64,000 nt of DNA, from NCBI GenBank assembly GCA_944384465.1, contig CALWTK010000001.1:91465-155464 (forward strand), given 5' to 3'. Under the pieces are notes generated by a model, which did no database searches, was not told the origin of the DNA, and saw nothing but the letters and a program-made list of their open reading frames with translations. Every line of letters starts with the position of its first letter. Within the stretch, counting starts at the first letter, position 1. Made by a program: the position numbers and the translations under genes. Of this stretch, positions 55,901-63,108 are shown piece after piece. Origin of the DNA: an uncultured Clostridia bacterium (GTDB lineage Bacteria > Bacillota > Clostridia > Christensenellales > UBA1242).

Positions 55901-56015
55901 CGTAAGCTGATTTGATAGTAGAAAAAACCATGAACGCACTAATAATTAGTGCCAAGATTGAAAATAATCCTATTAATTTATTTCTTCCTAATTTTTTATC
56001 TAATTTTCTATACAT
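49959..56015 (-). CDS. Giant surface protein with YDG/MBG domain, 2018 residues
   Basis: A secreted protein with an N-terminal signal/membrane helix (KLIGLFSILALIISAFM, cleavage near SAYADES), about 1900 residues of beta-rich Tyr/Asn/Asp-rich ectodomain made of repeated modules, a YDG-type domain near the C-terminus (QDKIYDGTTDVTLKA, preceded by a YTKTYDASSSFDA copy), and a C-terminal membrane helix followed by RKKKKEE. No LPxTG sorting signal. Likely adhesin or matrix protein. The ATG at 56015 has SD GGGGA; it lies 16 bp inside the end of trxB, so translation is coupled. Confidence 0.88.
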   Translation of the reverse strand: MYRKLDKKLGRNKLIGLFSILALIISAFMVFSTIKSAYADESTTDVVESTYLLNGEPYQSNLVAGDTSGYGKFVLNQENVTLSTTARSGFQLVGWQIIYLDRGSETSFIDANDLTAIDETSASKEIQVDAEGVSITYTLTFIDSNSDSYYDKGTYTISNIFENLQVNPVFDFVYYNVNLDDVIDVMNMDQMQSENINTTDVLYYSSSAQEENLTHYYDAIVYFNNADSQGYFYYGDLYKEGDNYFTIHEEARELAGQQYIAYTDGAFRLGTEVDFNININVTDDVLTSTNIDVLSANVVLGETNVPLVKDADDNGYAITQDEYLRTTAVRVQFYMLDSLDKTASVSLGYHNLYVANIVAYLDDEIVIDEERQSVLDVVSVSFEYSTISAGRYFIKNASDNNGNAFRVVCTDRIPAVIDARRYDYYSFTSLDDETASSKVYSSMNENFDINIKYTSINYDINFEFRIYDSSTGAISVIDGDFNLEDTLSLPRGEVATINKTDVSNNIGYAFYGFAFSDLDVSENDSIEVTIDYTRPSDVTVYMYYEIVDYTIVFTNFDQISLFDGENDQYPINRVSLTNTRGQVTNTYTIYANDLRTAQDNMVAFDCVVNINDTITIASIINSGFYLLGYKFNDLGDYSLVNGNSFNFTLNSELLAQIADENDQIMVYVYEDYLTYEVNYYIDAAVDTYTSLSTIMANISVVSENSSSEDIVFTEGENRNQYTISNLKMYDEVVLNATGIHVVNEEQELDYTYAFNRFTENDIVNLTYSYDSESNTYSHTQIIERSITIKVVYSMPSTRLFVSTNNAVAYDMSNLVVYQNNEVVEDTGNGYIVESGASIRVVLNPNGETADEIFTFGYTLVSYTFNVDGVDTTIDADNLYYEFTVNENKIQYLILNFVEIEYNMYIYQYGANFNGEAITFGENDFTSISIENRVLEFNMPEGYYVSQVEMVNNGNHAYDAMNQSNDYQQNVYYYEFSEQEMRDIVNTYGIQSGNYINIYINVHYQIHTYTMQITYGLTNPKNNDYDRLVQYPSISLECLFNGTTNYISGSLDGQVLTFNNIPYGSQITARVDGSIPSGLSVFGWTDEMNISPSYEHSSTQMLIPKFVQNEYFLYKLTYQSYNLNVVIDNNNQGNPTIIVNDVESSQITLYDNLKIAMNANKANGFMFTNMYYYRYEYQQYVYDDASWATDYASLYYYSDGNFVRNNSAVYDANQIYYRYVQVTVEYNESTLFEDTLFNVSNYSLSNGYITFYVEYDYMGISLYNESFNTGRFSLVVGDSLNITPDQYSEYTMYATDQLGERRTLTSEDTVNYLDTVEVFIRLNTVDLGNGETYDLSRGLYLAQVTMLSDYLSFETVDTGYYRISFRISDIIVDVPDTGELYMYYYYLVGQKNITITTNIDDPSFYQVDNHSRFEMSYNNYITGFGGLGSGDILSSGMEASLTDTLMFLGQTMITYQFQTVNSVDYSQFFFISNIKAYTQTGQEIPTSQYAYYGITIVRSTSNDYIEHLLLRFVEDITVAFQVQPVIYYNGANVVDGDYVFTTMFECDENGFGVPQSLTIGSSSSDSIQSSDFILNFLMDNGTYNVFYFDSNDVRVNPTNVGRYRVELAFNNTGDYSWLSDIELQYEIYFEILPKTLNLTYNMENTYTKTYDASSSFDARQLLQYLTLTDGVMQINYATGNFVLADRYFGKITTTTDSGEEAIYTANEDMFYNITVYNLHLTNTIYNNNFVLSSNSLTFYNKIRIMRKALTILGVEAQDKIYDGTTDVTLKADANIRLQGVINDDDVTIIVDDLILQFIDAEIGENKWITIDSSQALTGIDAFNYKINEASITAAIYPYSVSANVDGFGTITVFNDRGLTDNSLVGLIPVGATLQINVINVDTPEYANLYQYIARFLSSRRVFVVGYSLNFVVDGRTTNVDSNLYVSIPNVEDLTDVIWLTGTESGELSYTEQDNQLIIDLSQNQANIGSIILTQQRALLELWQIILIVVAALLLIAIIIIIFIVIRKKKKEEYSVNDKI

Positions 56016-56893
56016 GAGTTCCCCGCTATTGCCCCATCTGCACAAGCTGTAATTATTTGCTTAAAAGATTTGCCAGTAATATCACCACAAGCGAACAAAT
56101 TATCAACATTAGTTCGCATTTTTTCATCCACCAAAATATAGCCGTATTTATCTAGTTTCACATCTATATCTAAGAATTTCAAATCCGGTTCATACCCTAT
56201 CGCTATAAACAAACCATCTACTTTTAGATCCCGCATTTTGCCATCTATCAAGACACTGATTTTCTCCAACTTTTCATCTCCAAAAAGTTTTTTGACCTGT
56301 GCGTTTTTTATTATCTCAAGATTTTTGAATTTATTGAGTTGCTCAATCGCATGAGTTCCAGCACGGAATTTTTGCGACCGATTAATTAGATACACTTTCT
56401 TAGTGATGCGTGCTAGATATTTGACATCTTCTACCGCGGTGTTTCCGCCGCCAACCACAGCTACAATTTTATTTTTAAAGAACCCGCCATCACAACTAGC
56501 ACAATAACTTATCCCCCTACCAGTCAGTTGAAGTTCGTTTTCAAGCCCAAGTTTACGTGCCTTACATCCACAGGCAATTATGACTTTGGTCGCAAGGTAA
56601 CGCTTTTCTGTAGTCTTGATTGAAAAGCCCGACTTTATTTTCTTTATCTTCTGGACATTTTCATATATAAATTCTGTCCCACAACTTTCTGCTTGCTTAT
56701 GCATCTTTTGAGTCAAATCAAAACCACTGACGCTTTCATAGCCGGGATAGTTAGCGATCTCATACGACAGCGCCGCCTGACCACCAACAGCAAGTTTTTC
56801 AAAACATACTGTTTTCAGGCCCGCGCGCGACGAAAAGATGCCCGCAGTCAAACCTGCTGGACCCGCCCCTATGATCGCAACGTCTATTTTCAT
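56000..56893 (-). CDS. trxB: Thioredoxin reductase (NADPH)
   Basis: A 297-residue flavoprotein. FAD motif GAGPAGLTAG, NADPH motif VGGGNTAVED, the redox centre CASCD (in ISYCASCDGGFF), and C-terminal FACGDITGKSFKQIITA. The ATG at 56893 is chosen over an in-frame ATG at 56932 because the FAD motif starts right after it and a promoter ends 6 nt before it. No SD, so leaderless. Operon with the giant surface protein is unusual. Confidence 0.93.
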   Translation of the reverse strand: MKIDVAIIGAGPAGLTAGIFSSRAGLKTVCFEKLAVGGQAALSYEIANYPGYESVSGFDLTQKMHKQAESCGTEFIYENVQKIKKIKSGFSIKTTEKRYLATKVIIACGCKARKLGLENELQLTGRGISYCASCDGGFFKNKIVAVVGGGNTAVEDVKYLARITKKVYLINRSQKFRAGTHAIEQLNKFKNLEIIKNAQVKKLFGDEKLEKISVLIDGKMRDLKVDGLFIAIGYEPDLKFLDIDVKLDKYGYILVDEKMRTNVDNLFACGDITGKSFKQIITACADGAIAGNSCIEN

Positions 56894-56928
56894 ACTATTA
56901 TTGTATCCAAAAAACAAAATTTTTCCAA
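56894..56928 (-). promoter_or_regulatory. Leaderless promoter of trxB operon
   Basis: Minus strand TTGGAA (56928-56923), 17 bp, TACAAT (56905-56900), AATAGT, ATG. It lies within the longer open frame that starts at 56932, supporting the downstream start. Confidence 0.72.
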
Positions 56929-57039
56929 ACATTTTTTAATAATTTTAATAAATAATTATATATAATTATTATTAAGTCCATAAAATAACAAATTAAAATT
57001 TGCCATTTGTAGATAAATTCTTCAATAACAAAATAAAAT

Positions 57040-57068
57040 TTGACAAAATTTTCACATAGTGATAGACT
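57040..57068 (+). promoter_or_regulatory. Promoter of the ferredoxin gene
   Basis: TTGACA (57040-57045), 17 bp, TAGACT (57063-57068); a 12-nt leader then carries AAAGGAG. Confidence 0.8.
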
Positions 57069-57086
57069 AAAATAAAGGAGAATATT

Positions 57087-57257
57087 ATGGTTGACGAAAA
57101 AAAATGTATTTCATGTGGAGCATGTATCTCCATCTGCCCAGTCGGCGCAATTAAATTCGTGAACGGAAAAGCTCATATCGACCCTAACATCTGTGTCAAA
57201 TGCGGTGGATGTGAACAGATTTGCCCAGTCGGTGCAGTAAAATTAAAAAATAAATGA
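57087..57257 (+). CDS. 2[4Fe-4S] ferredoxin
   Basis: A 56-residue clostridial-type ferredoxin with two cluster motifs: CISCGACISICPVGA and CVKCGGCEQICPVGA. All eight cysteines are present in the order C-x2-C-x2-C-x3-C-P. It carries electrons at low potential between oxidoreductases. Monocistronic with SD AAAGGAG 6 nt before ATG and its own promoter and terminator. Confidence 0.95.
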   Translation: MVDEKKCISCGACISICPVGAIKFVNGKAHIDPNICVKCGGCEQICPVGAVKLKNK

Positions 57258-57259
57258 TG

Positions 57260-57298
57260 AAAAAATCCCTTAAAATTCTTAAAAATAAGGGATTTTTT
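57260..57298. terminator. Bidirectional terminator
   Basis: AAAAATCCCTTA / TAAGGGATTTTT between the ferredoxin gene and recN. Confidence 0.92.
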
Positions 57299-58988
57299 AT
57301 TTTAACATCATTTTATATTTGTCAGATTTTTCTTTCAAATCTTTGCTGACCAAAACTCCTTTGTCCATATCATTAGCCCCCATCAAACGGGCGATCTCTA
57401 AATACAGAGCCTTCCCAGTCAAATAAGTAGCTAACGTGTTAGTTGTGGTAGAATTCGAATGTTTTTCCACCTTAATATTCTCGTCCGCCATTGCACATAT
57501 CTGTGGAAGATGAGAGACTGCTATAATCTGTTTCTGTCTAGATAGCCTTGCCATATATTCGGCAACGACGCTTGCAATTTTCCCGCTGAGTCCACTATCA
57601 ATTTCATCAAAGACTATAGTCTGGATTTCATCGACGCTCGACACCACAATTTTATATGCCAGCATCACTCTGCTCATTTCCCCGCCGGACACGACTTTAT
57701 TCAAAGGTTTCAATTCAAAGCCAAGGTTTGCCGAGAACATAAATTCCACCCTGTCAAAGCCCGTGTAAGTGTATCTATCGTCCACCTTAGAAAAGGCGAT
57801 CTCAATCCTAGCATTCGGCATACCCAAGACACGCAATTCTTCCTGCATCTTTTGCTCAAGTTCCTTTGCTGCTTTTTTCCTGACCGAGCTCAAACGCTCC
57901 TGTACTTCATCAATTTTTTCTAGCAACTGTTTCTTTTCTTGTTGCAATTCGTTGTATCTCTCTGCACTATTTATCAAGTTATCCAACTTGCTTGTAATCT
58001 CATCATAATATTCAAGCAATTTTTCATAACTTCCGCCATATTTTCTATATAATGTTTTGATATAATCTAACCTTGCATCTATTTCATCAAATTTATTTTG
58101 GTCAAAGACATTTTTGTTGATGTCATCCATCACCGTTTCGGACAAATCTTGCATCTCAATCAAAACGCTATTTAATCTATCTTCAATCTGTTTGTAATGT
58201 TCATTCACCACACCTATATTTTGCAAAGCTTTCAGCGCCTGTGCCACGCTATCAATGGCAGAAGGTGAAAAACTATTTTTATATACGCTTTCATAAAAAG
58301 AAATCAAACTTTCGTTTATCTTTTCATATTGTTGCATCTCTTTTTTTTCGTTGGTCAAATCTTCAAATTCGCTTGGCTTTACCCTTGCTTCATCAATTTC
58401 TTTTATTTGATACGAATATAGGTCGATCAAGTTTTGTTTCTCGCTCTCACTACCGCCTAAAGCAGCAAGCTCAGCATCTATATCTTTCACCTGTTCAATA
58501 AGAGCACTCAGTTCTAGCAAAAACTCATTAGCATTTTTGCTAAATAGATCGATGATTTGTAGTTGATATTCGTTGCTCAAAATGGCAAGATGCTCACTTT
58601 GCCCATGCACGTCTACAAGCTTTTGACATATTTTTTTGACACTGGCGACGGGCACTAATTCACCATTAATTTTACATATGTTTTTCCCATTGATATCCAA
58701 AGCGCGCGACAAAAACAACTCGTCTCCCACAAAGACGCCTATTTCATCTTTTATGTATTGAATGTGTGAGCTATTTAAATTATTGAAAATCGCTTCAACT
58801 TTCATATGAGTCGAGCCCGTTCTGATGAGGGATCTATCCGCTCTCCCACCGAAAACAAAACTCAACGCATCCAACATAATGCTTTTCCCTGCACCAGTTT
58901 CGCCGCTGATGACGTTGAGTCTATCATCAAAATCCAATTCGACCTTGTCAATCAAAGCCACATTTTCAATCTTCAAAGTTTGTAGCAT
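57297..58988 (-). CDS. recN: DNA repair ATPase RecN
   Basis: A 563-residue SMC-like protein. Walker A GETGAGKSIMLDALSF, long central coiled coil (about residues 150-370), signature VVSGGEMSRVMLAYKIV, Walker B IVFDEIDSGLSG and VSHLPQICAMAD. It begins at the base where recA stops, so the two are co-expressed, which fits joint SOS control from the recA promoter. Length normal. Confidence 0.95.
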   Translation of the reverse strand: MLQTLKIENVALIDKVELDFDDRLNVISGETGAGKSIMLDALSFVFGGRADRSLIRTGSTHMKVEAIFNNLNSSHIQYIKDEIGVFVGDELFLSRALDINGKNICKINGELVPVASVKKICQKLVDVHGQSEHLAILSNEYQLQIIDLFSKNANEFLLELSALIEQVKDIDAELAALGGSESEKQNLIDLYSYQIKEIDEARVKPSEFEDLTNEKKEMQQYEKINESLISFYESVYKNSFSPSAIDSVAQALKALQNIGVVNEHYKQIEDRLNSVLIEMQDLSETVMDDINKNVFDQNKFDEIDARLDYIKTLYRKYGGSYEKLLEYYDEITSKLDNLINSAERYNELQQEKKQLLEKIDEVQERLSSVRKKAAKELEQKMQEELRVLGMPNARIEIAFSKVDDRYTYTGFDRVEFMFSANLGFELKPLNKVVSGGEMSRVMLAYKIVVSSVDEIQTIVFDEIDSGLSGKIASVVAEYMARLSRQKQIIAVSHLPQICAMADENIKVEKHSNSTTTNTLATYLTGKALYLEIARLMGANDMDKGVLVSKDLKEKSDKYKMMLK

Positions 58989-59977
58989 TATTTAACCAAT
59001 TTTTCTCTAACTTGTTTATCAATCTCGTCAGCGATTTCAGGATGAGAAGTCAAATATGCTTTCACATTTTCCTTACCCTGACCGATCTTGTCCCCATTGT
59101 AGCTAAACCATGACCCGCTCTTTTCAATAATCCCCACGTCAATAGCCGCATCGATGAGACAACCTATGATAGATATACCTTCACCATACATTATATCAAA
59201 CTCTGCCGTCCTAAATGGTGGAGCGACTTTGTTTTTCACCACTTTCACTTTTGTTCGCGAGCCAACTATATCCTGTCCATTTTTGATAGTGTCCATTTTC
59301 CTGACATCAAGACGTACCGAGGAATAGAACTTCAATGCCTTTCCGCCCGGAGTCGTCTCTGGGTTACCGAACATCACGCCAACCTTTTCTCTCAATTGGT
59401 TGATGAAGATGACCAAAGTCTTACTTTTAGATGTGACGCCCGTCAATTTACGTAAAGCTTGTGACATGAGTCTCGCCTGTAGCCCTATGAAACTATCCCC
59501 CATTTCGCCGTCAATTTCAGCTTTTGGAGTGAGAGCTGCGACCGAGTCGATGACTACAATATCAATACCCCCACTTCTAACCAACTGTTCGGTTATCTCC
59601 AACGCCTGCTCGCCGGTATCAGGTTGAGACACATACATAGCTCCTATATCCACACCCAATTTTTGTGCATAGACTGGATCAAGAGCATGTTCAGCATCAA
59701 TAAATGCCGCGGTGCCACCCAACTTTTGTGCTTCTGCTATCACATGCAAAGCAACAGTAGTCTTACCGCTACTTTCAGGTCCATAAATCTCTACAATTCT
59801 TCCTCTAGGCAATCCCCCGACACCCAAAGCGATGTCCAAAGGTAAGCATCCTGTAGGGATGACTTCTATCCCTTCATAAATATTGGTCTCATCCATCTTT
59901 ATAATTGCGCCCTTGCCATACTGTTTTTCAATTTGGGCGATAGTAGCTTCCAAAGCCTTTTTCTTTTCGTCTGTCAA
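58988..59977 (-). CDS. recA: Recombinase RecA
   Basis: A 329-residue RecA: Walker [56 protein letters not shown]. The start is TTG at 59977, fixed by AGGAG 8 nt before it, since no in-frame ATG is near and the family N-terminus (DEKKKALE) begins here. Promoter with SOS box is just upstream. It ends right at recN. Confidence 0.97.
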   Translation of the reverse strand: MTDEKKKALEATIAQIEKQYGKGAIIKMDETNIYEGIEVIPTGCLPLDIALGVGGLPRGRIVEIYGPESSGKTTVALHVIAEAQKLGGTAAFIDAEHALDPVYAQKLGVDIGAMYVSQPDTGEQALEITEQLVRSGGIDIVVIDSVAALTPKAEIDGEMGDSFIGLQARLMSQALRKLTGVTSKSKTLVIFINQLREKVGVMFGNPETTPGGKALKFYSSVRLDVRKMDTIKNGQDIVGSRTKVKVVKNKVAPPFRTAEFDIMYGEGISIIGCLIDAAIDVGIIEKSGSWFSYNGDKIGQGKENVKAYLTSHPEIADEIDKQVREKLVK

Positions 59978-59999
59978 AATATCATCTCCTTACATAATA

Positions 60000-60028
60000 A
60001 TATTATCAAATAAAACAAAGATTGTCAA
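60000..60028 (-). promoter_or_regulatory. Promoter of recA
   Basis: Minus strand TTGACA (60028-60023), 17 bp, TAATAT (60005-60000). Confidence 0.85.
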
Positions 60029-60039
60029 ACATTTGTTCG
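60026..60039 (-). promoter_or_regulatory. LexA (SOS) box at recA
   Basis: CGAACAAATGTTTG on the minus strand fits the Firmicutes consensus CGAACRNRYGTTYG at every position and overlaps the first bases of the -35, the expected place for repression. Confidence 0.88.
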
Positions 60040-60052
60040 ACAAACTTTAAAT

Positions 60053-60649
60053 CTATTGATTGTTTTCTTTGAAGCAAGATCTGTTTTTTACCAGATAATT
60101 TACACCTGAAATAATTGTCAGAATAGTCGCTATCCCCAGTGTGACATAAGCTAATATCTCAACGAGCAACACTAGCCAATTAGGAGTAGCAAATCCGCAA
60201 GTATAAATATATGACAAAATGATGCAGATAGGTAGAGCAATCATCTGTACAAATGTCTTTGATTTCCCCCACATGTCGGCAGCAAGCACAATACCCCTAT
60301 TCGCAGCGAGCAAACGTAGTGCGCTGACCATAAATTCTCTAGCAATGATGATAGTGACTATGATGGCGCCCCAAGGATTAGGAATAGTGCCGTCCGCAAT
60401 TATCAAAAACAATACAGTGGAAGTCAATATTTTGTCCGCTATAGGATCCAAAAATTTTCCGAAATTAGTCACAATATTGCGCTTCCTTGCGATCTTGCCA
60501 TCAAGTAGATCAGTGAGCGCCGCCACAATGAATATCACAAGTGCGACCAGTTTCCCAATTCCGTATGGTATAAAATTGGCAAGATAAAAAAACATCATAA
60601 ATGGTATAAGAATAATACGCATTAAAGTTAATCTGTTAGGTAAATTCAT
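60053..60649 (-). CDS. pgsA: CDP-diacylglycerol-glycerol-3-phosphate 3-phosphatidyltransferase
   Basis: A 198-residue membrane enzyme of the CDP-alcohol phosphatidyltransferase family, making phosphatidylglycerol phosphate. The catalytic motif DLLDGKIARKRNIVTNFGKF followed by LDPIADK (pattern D-x2-D-G-x2-A-R-x8-G-x3-D-x3-D) is complete. NLPNRLTLMRI at the N-terminus is typical. pgsA-recA adjacency is common in Firmicutes. SD AGGAGA. Confidence 0.95.
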   Translation of the reverse strand: MNLPNRLTLMRIILIPFMMFFYLANFIPYGIGKLVALVIFIVAALTDLLDGKIARKRNIVTNFGKFLDPIADKILTSTVLFLIIADGTIPNPWGAIIVTIIIAREFMVSALRLLAANRGIVLAADMWGKSKTFVQMIALPICIILSYIYTCGFATPNWLVLLVEILAYVTLGIATILTIISGVNYLVKNRSCFKENNQ

Positions 60650-60743
60650 AACATTCTCCTAATCATGATTATATCAAAACGCGCCTCAAAGCACAAGCAA
60701 ATTGACTACAATAAAAAATTTTTTATATATTTATATATTAGTA

Positions 60744-60956
60744 TTATTTATTCTCATTCGTGACACCTAATAGATAATCAGAAGAACAGCGTAAAAGTTT
60801 ACATAAATTGTACAAATTGACACAATTTGGATAAGACAATGCGCTCTCCCATTTGACAATTGTCTTTGTTGACAAATTCAATCTGCTTGATAATTCTCCC
60901 TGCGACATATTTGAATTAGATCTAAGTTTTCTTAGTCTTTCTGCAAAAAGTTTCAT
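60744..60956 (-). CDS. XRE-family helix-turn-helix regulator
   Basis: A 70-residue single-domain regulator: FAERLRKLRSNSNMSQGELS, STKTIVKWESALSYPN as the recognition segment, and SSDYLLGVTNENK at the end. Same plan as the gene at 2825-3028, but with a normal SD (TAAGGAG) and no obvious operator repeats. Targets unknown. Confidence 0.88.
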   Translation of the reverse strand: MKLFAERLRKLRSNSNMSQGELSSRLNLSTKTIVKWESALSYPNCVNLYNLCKLLRCSSDYLLGVTNENK

Positions 60957-61032
60957 TATTCGCTCCTTAGTCTTAAGTTAGCATAAAATTCTTCATCCTA
61001 AGCGCTATCTACAAAATTCTACATAATACGAC

Positions 61033-61061
61033 AAAAAAAGTCGCGATATGCGACTTTTTTT
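61033..61061. terminator. Terminator
   Basis: AAAAAAAGTCGC / GCGACTTTTTTT stem with a 4-5-nt loop, just beyond the NfeD-like gene on the minus strand. Confidence 0.88.
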
Positions 61062-61072
61062 CACTACAAAAA

Positions 61073-61321
61073 TTATTTGTTGCTTTTTCTATCAATATAT
61101 CTTTTGACAACTTTTCGCAAATATATCATAGTTAGCACTGTGACAGTTCCAAAGATAATCACTTGTGCTGCTATATACCACAGATTATTTGTACCCCAAA
61201 AACTCATACAAAAGGGGATCAATGCTCCTAATGAGACCCAAACGCTATAAAGTGAACCAACTATAAGTTCAATGACCAATCCTAAAATTATTATTGCCAA
61301 CCAAATATAGATCATGTACAT
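61073..61321 (-). CDS. NfeD-like small membrane protein
   Basis: An 82-residue protein with three hydrophobic helices; IWLAIIILGLVIELIVG and VWVSLGALIPF match the membrane part of NfeD-family proteins, whose partner is a stomatin. The soluble OB-fold domain is missing, and no stomatin gene is nearby, so this is a short or degenerate form. SD AGAGG. Start at 61321 by SD spacing. Confidence 0.65.
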   Translation of the reverse strand: MYMIYIWLAIIILGLVIELIVGSLYSVWVSLGALIPFCMSFWGTNNLWYIAAQVIIFGTVTVLTMIYLRKVVKRYIDRKSNK

Positions 61322-61387
61322 AAATATCCTCTCTACTATGGCATGCTATTTACCCACAAAACCAACTAAAAACACAACAAAGTTCCA

Positions 61388-62338
61388 TCAATAAAATTTG
61401 AATCTATCCAATTTTTTTATAGAGTCGACAAATATCTGATGTAGCTTTTTCTTGTTCACTTTATACGCAAAGTTCACATTTCCCAACTTGTTGAATTCCA
61501 CCATTGTCTTGCCCGGGATCTCCTCGGTATCCACGTAGAAAAACGAGCGTTTTGTCTTAAACAATTTAGGATATCTCATTATCATAAACGCACATGTGTC
61601 ATTTATCGCTATGCGCCTATCTGGATACCCATGTTCCCAATACCCATTGTACATCTCGAACAAGAAATGACCCACATCATTCATGTCCCGTATTTTGTAC
61701 ACTTCTTCTTCTGTAAAATTGGCCAACTCCCTTCCCATTTTGGAAGGAATTATTGTCACAGGGATTCCACTCTCCATGACAATTTTGAAAGCTTCAGGGT
61801 CGGATGAAACATTAAAGGACACATAATTTCTCCATCTATCCCCTTCACTTTTCATTCCGTATGGCGCGCACCCTTCACAATATATATGATTTATCATATA
61901 GACCACATCTGGATGTTCTTGAATCAGATATCCCAAATTTGTATGTGGTCCCAGGACTATAATATTGATATCCTTTTTATATTTTTTTATTGTTTCATAC
62001 ATGGCATCCACAGCGGACATATCAATTGGGCGAGTTTTCACAGTCTTTGGCGGGATATAGTTTCCCATCCCTTCCATCTGATGCACATCGCGTGCATCTG
62101 GACTAATTCTCTTCATGGCCTTATCTGCCCCTTTTGCTACAGGGATGTCAGTTCTATCAAACTTCTCCAAAGTATGTAATACATTTCTAGTTACAGTATC
62201 TAAATCTAAATTTCCCGCAACTGTCGTTATAAGTTTTATATCAACTTGTTCATCGTACAGTGAAAGAGCCACTGCCGCCGTATCATCAACTCCCGGATCA
62301 GTATCAATTATTACATTAAATTTTTGTAGTTTTTTCAT
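61388..62338 (-). CDS. Inosine-uridine preferring nucleoside hydrolase
   Basis: A 316-residue hydrolase splitting the N-glycosidic bond of nucleosides. The calcium/substrate motif DTDPGVDDTAAVAL is near the N-terminus, and VLGPHTNLGYLIQ and NDTCAFMI (the later Asp) complete the family pattern. Length fits. SD GGAGA before ATG. Role in nucleoside salvage. Confidence 0.93.
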   Translation of the reverse strand: MKKLQKFNVIIDTDPGVDDTAAVALSLYDEQVDIKLITTVAGNLDLDTVTRNVLHTLEKFDRTDIPVAKGADKAMKRISPDARDVHQMEGMGNYIPPKTVKTRPIDMSAVDAMYETIKKYKKDINIIVLGPHTNLGYLIQEHPDVVYMINHIYCEGCAPYGMKSEGDRWRNYVSFNVSSDPEAFKIVMESGIPVTIIPSKMGRELANFTEEEVYKIRDMNDVGHFLFEMYNGYWEHGYPDRRIAINDTCAFMIMRYPKLFKTKRSFFYVDTEEIPGKTMVEFNKLGNVNFAYKVNKKKLHQIFVDSIKKLDRFKFY

Positions 62339-62462
62339 AAAGTGTCTCCAAATTTATTATATAAAATTTTACCAATTTTAACAACTAATTTGAAAAATAA
62401 AAACGACAACTACTAATAAATAACAAAATTTTATGCTTTGGTTACAACTTATTCTAATTTTA

Positions 62463-62497
62463 TTGCAATCTTATGTCAAAATTTGTAGTATTTTGTC
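62463..62497 (+). promoter_or_regulatory. Leaderless promoter, accessory membrane protein
   Basis: TTGCAA (62463-62468), 17 bp, TAGTAT (62486-62491), TTTGTC, ATG at 62498. Confidence 0.6.
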
Positions 62498-62751
62498 ATG
62501 TCCAAAAAATGGATTTTTCTTTTTACTGTGTGGTGATTGTGATAGCGTTGATGCTATTTTTAATTTTTTATCCGCAAAACGGAGGGAAGGACAATTCAAA
62601 TCAAAACTCAACTCCCAACACAGACTCCAGCTCTACAATTGAACCTTCCAATCCCGATGAGGAAACGCCAGCACAGCCCAGTGACCCTGATGACACTAGT
62701 GATCCTAGCGAATCTGATGACAATAATAATCCATATAGTGGATACGACTGA
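62498..62751 (+). pseudogene. Membrane-anchored acidic-tail protein with probable frameshift
   Basis: From ATG 62498 the frame reads MSKKWIFLFTVW then stops (62534-62536). The +1/-1 shifted frame carries a clear membrane helix (VVIVIALMLFLIFY) followed by a Ser/Pro/Asp-rich tail ending NNPYSGYD at 62751. Joining them at the TGTGTGG stretch (about 62527-62533) gives a natural basic start plus membrane helix. Otherwise the start would be ATG 62509, with no SD. Sequence error, slippage or decay are all possible. Function unknown. Confidence 0.55.
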
Positions 62752-63070
62752 AGAAAGCGAGAGAAAATATTGGGAAGAACGTTATATTTATTTTAGAAAA
62801 AGAGAAGTCCATTTGCTTGGAGTTAAAAAAGAAGTTGAACATAAAACAAAATGGACTGCTGGTAGAGCGAGTTATGTTGAAAGAAATCAAGCAATGATAA
62901 ATGATAGTGACATATGTGTTTTTTATTATGATGAGAATTACAAACCACAAGAACGAAAATATTCTAAACATTGTGTCTTTACATACCAGCCAAAATCTGG
63001 AACAGCACTTGCATATAAATATGCACAACAAAAAAAGAAAGAAATTATAAATATATACTCAAAATTATAA
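62744..63070 (+). pseudogene. C-terminal half of a SLOG-like protein, 5' truncated
   Basis: About 109 residues match the end of a clostridial SLOG-like family with GRASYVERNQAMI, CVFYYDENY and YQPKSGTALAYKYA. The usual N-terminal half, with its C-x-x-TGHR start, is absent; upstream residues are out-of-context read-through of the acidic-tail gene, 8 bp overlapping its end. No SD or promoter is evident. This looks like a remnant left by deletion or insertion. Confidence 0.7.
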
Positions 63071-63096
63071 TTATTTTTATAACTTTTTTATTATAT

Positions 63097-63102
63097 TATA
63101 AT
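63097..63102 (+). promoter_or_regulatory. Candidate -10 of the large RNA
   Basis: TATAAT, predicted +1 near 63109. The -35 at 17 bp is not convincing. Confidence 0.4.
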
Positions 63103-63108
63103 CTTTTT

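Noticed and set aside
62639..62743. N-terminal part of a 143-residue protein ahead of the SLOG remnant
   Set aside because: It is the out-of-frame reading of the acidic-tail gene and does not resemble the SLOG family start.
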